The position numbers were made by a program, and so were the translations under genes. The notes beneath the pieces are model-generated. The model saw only the letters and a program-made list of their open reading frames with translations, ran no database searches and was not told the origin of the DNA. Positions 57,617-64,000 of a DNA stretch of 64,000 nucleotides are shown one piece after another. Each line of letters begins with the position of its first letter. Positions within the stretch are counted from its first letter, which is position 1. Origin of the DNA: an uncultured Roseovarius sp. (GTDB lineage: Bacteria; Pseudomonadota; Alphaproteobacteria; Rhodobacterales; Rhodobacteraceae); contig NZ_CANLER010000003.1 in assembly GCF_947489715.1 (NCBI RefSeq), positions 367,503-431,502 on the forward strand, in the 5' to 3' direction.

Positions 57617-57879
57617 CTGGGGCACCTCTGGGTTTTCGACGATAAAGGCGTGAATGCCGGACCGACGCAACCGGAAACAACACACCCCAAGGCACTGGCA
57701 AGCGGCGACAGGCCCATTCCGCGCCCGGTGCCTTCGGCTTGACTCCGGGCCGGGATGTCAGGGTCAATCGGCGACCACGTCGGTAGAATGGCTAACGATT
57801 GCCTCGCGCCCGATTTGTCGATTAGCACGCATTGCGTAAGCGGCAGCCGTTGGCAGAAACTGCTGCACGTTTGCGCGCT

Positions 57880-58275
57880 TCATACTTCAGAAATAGAAGT
57901 TTCACCCAACCTCTGGATCAGGCTTTGCTCGATTTCATCTAGCACGCCCGAGACTCGTTTCTGCAAGGCGTTCTCGACCGAACATACGGGTGCATCAGTG
58001 TTTTCCCCGCTCGCGACAAGACGTTCATCCAGCGCAAGGTAGATATCCGCAAGGGTGATGCTTTCCGGCGCACGTGCCAAACGCCATCCACCGGCATAAC
58101 CCTTTTCCGACGTCAACAATCCGGCTTCGCGCAATCGCCCCAAAACCCGGCGAACCACGACGGGGTTCGTTCCTGCGTGATCAGCAATGTCCGAAGATGT
58201 CCGCACGCGATCCGGATCTACCGCCATATGGCTGAGAGTATGCAGGGCAAGAGAGAGACGACTGTTGCGTTTCAT
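57880..58275 (-). CDS. Rrf2-family transcriptional regulator
   Basis: 131 residues. The winged HTH opens MKRNSRLSLALHTLSHMAVD and contains the helix pair SSDIADHAGTNPVVVRRVLGRLREAGLL and the wing SEKGYAGGWRLAR. Only one Cys (CSVENAL) is seen, so a three-Cys Fe-S cluster as in IscR or NsrR is not possible; it resembles the cluster-free YwnA/CymR type. It is divergent from the CobW operon. The inverted repeat at 58331-58347 is its likely site. Confidence 0.85.
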   Translation of the reverse strand: MKRNSRLSLALHTLSHMAVDPDRVRTSSDIADHAGTNPVVVRRVLGRLREAGLLTSEKGYAGGWRLARAPESITLADIYLALDERLVASGENTDAPVCSVENALQKRVSGVLDEIEQSLIQRLGETSISEV

Positions 58276-58330
58276 GTGCGGTTTTCTCCAGGCAGACAGC
58301 AAACGTAACTTTTGGTGTTGCATTAGTCTA

Positions 58331-58347
58331 GTAACTGGATAAGTTAC
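58331..58347. promoter_or_regulatory. GTAAC-N7-GTTAC inverted repeat between the Rrf2 and CobW genes
   Basis: GTAAC (58331-58335) and GTTAC (58343-58347) are separated by 7 nt, 32-48 nt before the CobW start. A third GTAAC-like copy (CGTAAC) is at 58304-58309. A candidate operator for the divergent Rrf2 regulator. Confidence 0.55.
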
Positions 58348-58378
58348 GTGACTCACAAAGCACCCAATGGAGCGTTCT

Positions 58379-59590
58379 ATGGCAGATACTCGTCTTCCCG
58401 TCACGGTTCTTTCCGGCTTTCTAGGAGCTGGCAAGACAACACTTCTGAACCGGGTCCTGAACAACCGCGAAGGTCGTCGCGTGGCCGTCATCGTCAATGA
58501 CATGTCCGAAGTGAACATAGATGCAGACCTTGTTCGGGCCGACACGGAACTCAGCCGGACAGATGAAACGCTGGTTGAGATGTCAAACGGCTGCATCTGC
58601 TGCACCTTGCGGGACGACCTTTTGGATGAAGTCCGTCGTCTCGCGGCGGAAGGGCGCTTTGATTACCTGTTGATCGAATCGACCGGCATTTCCGAGCCTC
58701 TTCCCGTGGCCGCGACCTTCGATTTTCGAGATGAAGCAGGCGAAAGCCTCTCCGATGTGGCGCGGCTGGATACGATGGTGACCGTTGTCGACGCGGCGAA
58801 CCTGCTCAACGATTTCTCGTCCCACGATTTCCTGCGGGACCGGGGCGAGACGATGGGGGAGGAAGACGACCGCACGCTGGTGCACCTTCTGACCGACCAG
58901 ATTGAGTTTGCTGATGTGGTGATCCTGAACAAGATAGATGATGCCGGGTCAGAAAAGGTCGATGCCGCCCGCAAGATCATCCGCAGCCTGAATGCCGACG
59001 CCGAGATCATCGAGACCAATCATTCCTCTGTCGCCGCTGAGAAGATCCTCGACACAGGCCTTTTTGACTTTGATCAGGCACACGAGCACCCGATGTGGGC
59101 CAAAGAGCTTTACGGCTTTGCCGATCACGTCCCGGAGACCGAAGAATATGGCGTCACCTCATATGTCTATCGGGCGCGTTTACCCTTTGTCCCCGAGCGT
59201 ATCCTGAAGGTGTTGAACGGCGACCTGCCGGGGGTGATCCGGGCAAAAGGACATTTCTGGATATCGACGCGATCTAATTGGGTGGCCGAGTTCTCCCTTG
59301 CTGGATCGCTCTCCAGCATCACACCTTTGGGCACATGGTGGGCCTCCGTCCCTGAAGAGCACCGCCCCACACATGACAGCGCGAAGGCCTACATGCAGGC
59401 GCATTGGCAAGAACCCTGGGGGGATCGCCGTCAGGAAATCGTCTTCATTGGCGCTGGAATTGACTGGCCCAGGCTCAAGGCGCGACTGGACACCTGTCTT
59501 GTGCCCGCCCTCGCGACCACAGGCCCCGACAACTTACCGGATTACCCGGACCCATTCCCGATCTGGCGTCGGGTTGAGGATGCCGCATGA
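58379..59590 (+). CDS. CobW/COG0523-family GTPase (putative metallochaperone)
   Basis: 403 residues. Walker A is [12 protein letters not shown] (about residues 13-24), the metal-binding CxCC is in [14 protein letters not shown] (near residue 68), the ESTG ([11 protein letters not shown]) and NKID (LNKIDD) motifs follow, and the C-terminal CobW_C domain begins about residue 250. Members such as ZigA and ZNG1 move zinc or cobalt to client enzymes using GTP. The DUF1826 gene overlaps its stop by 4 nt. ATG 58379 has GGAG in place; ATG 58367 is an alternative. Confidence 0.9.
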   Translation: MADTRLPVTVLSGFLGAGKTTLLNRVLNNREGRRVAVIVNDMSEVNIDADLVRADTELSRTDETLVEMSNGCICCTLRDDLLDEVRRLAAEGRFDYLLIESTGISEPLPVAATFDFRDEAGESLSDVARLDTMVTVVDAANLLNDFSSHDFLRDRGETMGEEDDRTLVHLLTDQIEFADVVILNKIDDAGSEKVDAARKIIRSLNADAEIIETNHSSVAAEKILDTGLFDFDQAHEHPMWAKELYGFADHVPETEEYGVTSYVYRARLPFVPERILKVLNGDLPGVIRAKGHFWISTRSNWVAEFSLAGSLSSITPLGTWWASVPEEHRPTHDSAKAYMQAHWQEPWGDRRQEIVFIGAGIDWPRLKARLDTCLVPALATTGPDNLPDYPDPFPIWRRVEDAA

Positions 59591-60222
59591 ATTTCGTCAG
59601 GAAGACGCTCAGAGATGCCGCAATAGGGATTGGCGTTGCACATGATCCGACGTCCCTTAGCGCATTTCTGCAACCAGGGTGCGCCGCCGCTATCTGGCGG
59701 CGGCAAACCCCGCCAGAGGTCCAGGCCTGGCTGGACAAGCTTGATCCGGAGGTTTTGCCCAGGGGGCGGGTCATTCTGGCCGCTAATGCGGTTACGGACA
59801 CCATTGGGCACCTCTTCAGCACCTCTGGGTTACCTGTCGGGCCAGAACGAGAGTGGCTCCACGATGACATCTTAACAATGGTCGACGTGTTTTCAGACCT
59901 TATGTCCGCCCGGTTCCTGCGTTTGCGGTTGGATGTTGTGGAGACCAATGCCTGTCGCAAATTTCACATCGATGCAATCACCGCCCGGCTGGTCTGCACC
60001 TATCGGGGCACCGGAACCCAATACGGGATATCAACCGACGGCCGTGATCCAGAGCGCGTATTCACGGTTCAAACCGGTGCTCCAATTCTACTTCGCGGAA
60101 CGCTTTGGCCGACGCAGCCACTCTCGGGCTTATTGCATCGCTCGCCCCCGATAGAAGGGAGCGGAGAGACCAGGCTTGTCCTGGTGCTGGATCCTGTCTT
60201 CGACCCGGATGACGAAGCATGA
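59587..60222 (+). CDS. DUF1826 protein, possible metalloenzyme
   Basis: 211 residues. The central segment [20 protein letters not shown] with a later LLHRSPP is typical of DUF1826. The HxD with a distal His resembles the 2-His-1-carboxylate triad of non-heme iron oxygenases, so a metal-dependent enzyme is plausible but unproven. The ATG overlaps the cobW stop (ATGA), and the next gene overlaps its stop in the same way. It may be the client that the CobW protein loads with metal. Confidence 0.75.
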   Translation: MNFVRKTLRDAAIGIGVAHDPTSLSAFLQPGCAAAIWRRQTPPEVQAWLDKLDPEVLPRGRVILAANAVTDTIGHLFSTSGLPVGPEREWLHDDILTMVDVFSDLMSARFLRLRLDVVETNACRKFHIDAITARLVCTYRGTGTQYGISTDGRDPERVFTVQTGAPILLRGTLWPTQPLSGLLHRSPPIEGSGETRLVLVLDPVFDPDDEA

Positions 60223-60479
60223 GCGCTAATCTGGGTCAAAGCAGCTTGCGCCGGAAACGACGCTCTGCCGACCCCATGGCCGCCTATGACGGATTGCCCG
60301 CCCCGCTACGGCGATGGCTCTCGGAAGCGGCTTTACCATGGTCCCCATCTTCCGCTCGCCGCATATGGTCCAGGTCTTTGGGCAAGGGGCTGACACCAGA
60401 AGAAACGCTACTGTCGCTTGATCAAGCAGAGGCCAAGACACTGTCCCGTGACAAAATAGTCATCACATCTTTGAGGTAA
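60219..60479 (+). CDS. Small DUF6525-like protein
   Basis: 86 residues, basic (SSLRRKRRSADPMAAYDGLP) and ending in a helical part (GLTPEETLLSLDQAEAKTLSRD). It resembles the small Rhodobacteraceae proteins classed as DUF6525. It overlaps DUF1826 by ATGA. PLRRWLSEAALPWSPSSARRIW and the charge suggest binding to nucleic acid or an acidic partner, but this is only a guess. Confidence 0.6.
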   Translation: MSANLGQSSLRRKRRSADPMAAYDGLPAPLRRWLSEAALPWSPSSARRIWSRSLGKGLTPEETLLSLDQAEAKTLSRDKIVITSLR

Positions 60480-60933
60480 CCCAGACCGCGCCCGCGTATG
60501 TTTGCACCAGGATATCTGCCGACAATGATTTCATTGTATTTAGTGTCCGCTTTGGCCGCGTTGCCGCCATTCAGCCCAGAATTGCCGGACTGAAAACATC
60601 GGATGTCAGCTCTGAGCCGAGGACGGACATGATGCTGAGGACGAGCGTCGGGCCGCAGGATGGCGCTGCAACATCTCAGCATGGCCCTTTATCCATCGCC
60701 GGATCCCTCCATCTTCACCGGAACGCGCGAGCCTCACAGAAACGCCAGCCCGTCGGGACGGTGTCGCCATTGTTGCTCGGACCAATGGCGCAACCAAGGC
60801 AACCGCTCGCCCGGCACCTAGGGCTTGATTCCAGGCAGAGCGGCTGGCTTCAGCGGTTACCAAGTCGGCAAAATAGCCACTGGCCGGTTTGAGCCCAAAG
60901 TGTCCGATGCTGCGCGCGACACGAATGGCCGCT
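60480..60933. other. Degenerate stretch with a repeat copy
   Basis: 454 nt. The segment 60761-60806 matches 30984-31029 at 40 of 46 positions. Open frames on either strand reach 130 codons but are Ser/Arg- or Gln/Pro-rich and have no domain. It looks like the remains of a mobile or duplicated element. Confidence 0.45.
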
Positions 60934-61656
60934 CTATTGATCCGGGTCGTTCTTGGCCAGCCAGATTTCAAAGGCTTCGAGGATGTCATCCCCATTTCTT
61001 TCGAAATGCGTTTCCGCCTCCAACCCTTTCAGACCGATGAACGCATCGTCTGGAATGTGCCATCTCAATTTCTTGCCCTCTGAAAGCGCAGCGTGCATCT
61101 TCGTTTCGTAGGCGAGGACACGTTCTGGCTCTGACGGTGCGTAATCTCGCGACGCAAAGCTTACAGTGTTCATACGCTTCAAGATGGCATCATTGCGGTG
61201 CACGTCTGCCTCAAATATCCCGAGGGGGTTTTTCTTGGCGTCGTTTTCCCAGAGATACTCTTCGATCGACATCGGTGATCCAGAGCCGAGAAACAATTGC
61301 CATCCCGTACCAAGATCGCATTTCGGGTGCAGCAAGCAGGCCATCGCCCAGTCCTCATCGAAAGGACCATCATAGTAGATGTTGCTCGCAAGATAGTGGA
61401 TATCCCCCGCATCCAACTTGGCCAGAAAAGCACGACCTTCCTCGCTGTCTGGCATGATTTCGTGCAAGTTTAATTCGCGCGCGCTATCAAGCCATTTCTG
61501 CCTCTCATGCGCACTCGCTTGGCGGCGGCGACGCGCCTCAATCTGTTCCTCCGACATGTTTGCTTGCTGGAGTTTTTGAAAGGTATTGGCCTCATTCAAC
61601 TGCCGAATAAGGCGATCTCGCTTCCTACCTTGAAAAAACTTCTTAACAAAATTCAC
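60934..61656 (-). CDS. DUF4274-like protein
   Basis: 240 residues. The part LDAGDIHYLASNIYYDGPFD, followed by WAMACLLHPKCDLGTGWQLF, matches the DUF4274 pattern (a repeated short domain around a CDLGT motif). The N-terminal 60 residues are strongly charged and helical (KKFFQGRKRDRLIRQLNEAN, QIEARRRRQASAHERQKW), possibly a coiled coil. Related proteins occur near polymorphic toxin or immunity genes, but none is seen here. It is transcribed alone, and 61657-61900 shows no gene. Confidence 0.7.
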   Translation of the reverse strand: MNFVKKFFQGRKRDRLIRQLNEANTFQKLQQANMSEEQIEARRRRQASAHERQKWLDSARELNLHEIMPDSEEGRAFLAKLDAGDIHYLASNIYYDGPFDEDWAMACLLHPKCDLGTGWQLFLGSGSPMSIEEYLWENDAKKNPLGIFEADVHRNDAILKRMNTVSFASRDYAPSEPERVLAYETKMHAALSEGKKLRWHIPDDAFIGLKGLEAETHFERNGDDILEAFEIWLAKNDPDQ

Positions 61657-61900
61657 GCCGTTGGCCCTTTCCTACCCATGTCTTCCTTGTTTTGCCAAAC
61701 AAGCCAGATGTGCGGCAAACTATCGAATGCAGACATTTGTTCAATAGGCGCTGGCGGCAGCGTCCCGCGTCGCGGTCACTCACGAACCCAAAATGCTGCG
61801 CTTTGCATGAACGACTGCTTTCCGGAAGCTGATCGGTGGATTCTGGAAGTCGTCGAATGTCCGGTTTGGGCCGGACTTTGAATGAAAGTTCAGCGGCAGC

Positions 61901-62827
61901 TCAACGACGTTTTACCGAAGCCATTGCCTGTTCAACAAACCAGTTGATTGCCAGATTGTGGCGTGTTCGTTCGTGTCGTACCAGATAATAGGGAAAGCTT
62001 TCGCCCCTTCGAAAGGGTGAAGAACATAAATTAGTGACCCTTTGGATCTGAACACCCAAACGTTTCGGTACGGCAGCGACAGCGTCGTTCTCACCGATCA
62101 GAAAGGGCAGTGTCGTAAAAAAGGGTTGATGAAACACAGGTGCTAATTGGCCCTCGTCAGAACGCATGATGGTATCAGGCTTAAGTTCAGTCGTGCCTGG
62201 GAAATTGAACTCGATCTGCCGAAACGGAGACAGGTCTTTTGGACTAAGGTCTGATTTGGACTTTGCAATTTCCTGCAAAGGGTGACCTTGCCGATAAAGC
62301 ACTTCATATGTCTCTTCGTAGAGCTTTTGAGCGAGAAGATCTCCACCTTCAGTCACGTTGATATAGAGCATTAAATCCAAATCCCCGCTTTGCAGACCTT
62401 CAAAGCTACGGGGAACAAGTGATGAAACATCAATCCTTAGCCCTGGGGCTGTCTTAGCAAACTGTTCCATGATGGGCCCTAGTACAGCGGCGACACCGTA
62501 GTCTGTCGAGGCAATGCGAAAACGATAGTGAGATGTTTCAGGATCGAACGTGGAAGAAGCGAACACATCTTCCACAGCCTGAATTGCCGACTCCACAGTG
62601 TGTCTGAGCCCCAGTGCATAGTCGGTCAGTTGATAGCCAGATTGTGTGCGGATTAAGATTGGGTCACCGACTAGATCCCGAATACGTGCGAGAATGCGGC
62701 TGGCAGCCGGCTGACTAATCCCAAGATGAGAGGCTGTGCGCGTCACACTGCTTGTTGTCAGCAGAATTTTCAAAAAGCGAAGGACGCGGAGATCTAAAGA
62801 CGAAACCTCAGTATCCAATTTATGCAT
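61901..62827 (-). CDS. LysR-family transcriptional regulator
   Basis: 308 residues. The N-terminal HTH has LRFLKILLTTSSVTRTASHL, then GISQPAASRILARIRDLVGD (about residues 17-55), and the rest is the substrate-binding domain. It is divergent from the secreted beta-propeller-like gene, with 175 nt between starts, and may control it. The co-inducer is unknown. Confidence 0.9.
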   Translation of the reverse strand: MHKLDTEVSSLDLRVLRFLKILLTTSSVTRTASHLGISQPAASRILARIRDLVGDPILIRTQSGYQLTDYALGLRHTVESAIQAVEDVFASSTFDPETSHYRFRIASTDYGVAAVLGPIMEQFAKTAPGLRIDVSSLVPRSFEGLQSGDLDLMLYINVTEGGDLLAQKLYEETYEVLYRQGHPLQEIAKSKSDLSPKDLSPFRQIEFNFPGTTELKPDTIMRSDEGQLAPVFHQPFFTTLPFLIGENDAVAAVPKRLGVQIQRVTNLCSSPFRRGESFPYYLVRHERTRHNLAINWFVEQAMASVKRR

Positions 62828-63002
62828 GTAGATTATACTATCGTAGTCATATTGCTGATGTCAAAAATACCGTATTTGTCGCCCTGAAAGGCAAGTTCCA
62901 CACTCGGATTTGCAATTGGAATACGTGTTTCGCCGCGCCGTGAAATGCTGGCGACATGCCAAGTGCCCATTCATGGGGTCAATTTCTACAGGAGCCCATT
63001 CT

Positions 63003-63893
63003 ATGATCAGAACTAGCGCAATGTTGGCAGCCATCGCTTTTGCCTGTCCCGCTATGGCTGACACCGGTATCGTTAACGGCCTCCCGCCCTACACAGAAGC
63101 GGTATTGCCCATTGAAGGTGCGCTTTATGCCGTCGCCATCGGCCCTGGTGGACCCGGTGAAGAATTTGGATTGTATGAAACAAACGGAGGGCTTTATCGA
63201 CTAGACCCTGAAGGAGGCTATTCCCAAGTCGAGCTTTCAGACGGGCTCGGGCTGCGCAATCCAACTGGCATGGTCCAGCAAAATGGGCAGATCGTGCTCG
63301 TGGATGGTAATCAAGTTGTTTCTGTTTCGCCTTTGGGAGATGTTAATTGGCGCCGATCCCTCGATGGCGAAGGCGTCTTTTTCTACGACGTCGAAGCGCT
63401 GAATGATGAGGCCTTAATTGTCAGCGATTTTGGAAGAGGCAAATTTGTGTCCATTCAATCTCAGAGTGGCGAAATGAATCCCTATCTAGATCAAGTCGAA
63501 GTCAGTGGTCTTGCTCGCTTCGAGATCAGCGGTGAAGGAATTTATGCTATTTCCTGGGGGGCGGATGATGCCTGGAACAGTGCTGTTTACCAAGTTACGG
63601 CCGCAAACGGTGCTGAGGAGGCTAAATTGTTGGCCGACGGGTTTGGCAATCTGGAATCAATCGAGCTTGTGGACGGCCACATCGTTGTCGGAGGCTACAG
63701 AGGGCATGAAAATTTTCAGGACGCAAAACTGTTTCAGCTCGATGCAGAGGGTGACGTGTCAGCACTTTCTGTAGGGGCGGAGACCAAAGGTGTATCCGAT
63801 ATCTTTTTTGATGGCGGGTCGGTTTGGATAAACTATTTCTATGACGCCTCGTACGAAAAGATAGCGGTCAAATCACTGTTGTCGGCGCGTTAA
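63003..63893 (+). CDS. Secreted beta-propeller-like (ScyD/SMP-30-type) protein
   Basis: 296 residues. A signal peptide ends FACPAMA. The mature protein has repeated strand patterns of about 40-50 residues (ALYAVAIGPGGPGEEFGLYE, GQIVLVDGNQVVSVSPLGDV, ALIVSDFGRGKFVSIQSQSG, IVVGGYRGHENFQDAKLFQL), as in NHL- or ScyD/ScyE-type propellers. ATG 63003 follows CAGGAG. The likely place is the periplasm or outside. Enzyme activity cannot be told. The last 107 nt of the window hold no gene. Confidence 0.65.
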   Translation: MIRTSAMLAAIAFACPAMADTGIVNGLPPYTEAVLPIEGALYAVAIGPGGPGEEFGLYETNGGLYRLDPEGGYSQVELSDGLGLRNPTGMVQQNGQIVLVDGNQVVSVSPLGDVNWRRSLDGEGVFFYDVEALNDEALIVSDFGRGKFVSIQSQSGEMNPYLDQVEVSGLARFEISGEGIYAISWGADDAWNSAVYQVTAANGAEEAKLLADGFGNLESIELVDGHIVVGGYRGHENFQDAKLFQLDAEGDVSALSVGAETKGVSDIFFDGGSVWINYFYDASYEKIAVKSLLSAR

Positions 63894-64000
63894 TTTCTCC
63901 CAACCGAACGTCCTGTGTGGATTGCTCCTGCATAGCAAGACATTTTTTGAGCTGATATGAGCGTCTGTCAGATGCAGTCGTGTGTCCGGCCTGTTTGCGC

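Noticed and set aside
58331..58347. Zur box before the CobW gene
   Set aside because: The dyad does not match the usual AT-rich Zur palindrome, and a divergent Rrf2 regulator explains it better.
60606..60995. 129-codon minus-strand frame overlapping the degenerate region and the start of the DUF4274-like gene's 3' end
   Set aside because: Ser/Arg-rich, no domain, and overlaps a better gene.

Overview
The window looks like a chromosomal stretch from a marine alphaproteobacterium of the Rhodobacteraceae (Roseobacter group). This rests on the gene content and on how each protein reads: a CcrM methyltransferase with GANTC sites at its own promoter, MipZ, an Mcl1-type malyl-CoA lyase, a smo/mtl polyol operon joined to Entner-Doudoroff genes, a VPLPA-type sorting tail, DgcN/DgcA and an IS1182-type element. 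No rRNA, tRNA, CRISPR array or prophage was seen.

Layout. 1-9.7 kb: a single-domain response regulator, rnhB-ccrM, a His-rich secreted protein, a small secreted protein followed by a membrane-anchored winged-helix protein, then a surface block of two sulfotransferase-like proteins around a large RTX-tagged glycosidase-like protein. 9.9-15 kb: gyrB and recF without a neighbouring dnaN, then mipZ. 15-22.3 kb: dadA, a zinc-ribbon protein, an OmpA-type lipoprotein, a phytanoyl-CoA dioxygenase-type enzyme, an ABM-domain protein, and a four-gene lipid operon (PlsC-like, CdsA-like, small membrane protein, CDP-alcohol phosphatidyltransferase with Asn in place of two motif Asp). 22.5-30.8 kb: a nitrogen-compound locus with a glutamine-synthetase-like ligase and an RpiR regulator facing a branched-chain-type ABC transporter with a fused permease-ATPase, an N-formylglutamate amidohydrolase family enzyme and a cysteine hydrolase. 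31.2-33.9 kb: a truncated-looking membrane protein, a broken IS1182-type element and a remnant of pgi.

33.9-46.7 kb is one metabolic unit. A LacI-family regulator and the smoEFGK transporter import mannitol/sorbitol; mtlK and a PfkB-type fructokinase lead to fructose 6-phosphate; gap, zwf, edd and eda carry glucose 6-phosphate through the Entner-Doudoroff route. The pgi copy at the operon end is broken, so F6P to G6P must rely on another copy. A CceR/PckR-like operator precedes gap, and a second perfect palindrome is shared by the LacI gene and the smoE promoter.

47.4-64 kb: mcl1 divergent from an MFS transporter; D-amino-acid genes dgcN, dgcA and a D-amino-acid transaminase around a VPLPA-tailed secreted protein; a GlxA-type regulator with a YHS protein; an NhaC antiporter; CHMI-like and DUF1244 proteins; an Rrf2 regulator divergent from a CobW-family GTPase, DUF1826 and DUF6525-like operon; a degenerate region; a DUF4274-like protein; and a LysR regulator divergent from a secreted beta-propeller-like protein.

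No wholly new multi-gene system could be proven from sequence alone. The best candidates for new biology are the CobW/DUF1826 module, the lipid operon with the Asn-substituted motif, the GS-like/formylglutamate locus and the membrane-tethered winged-helix protein.
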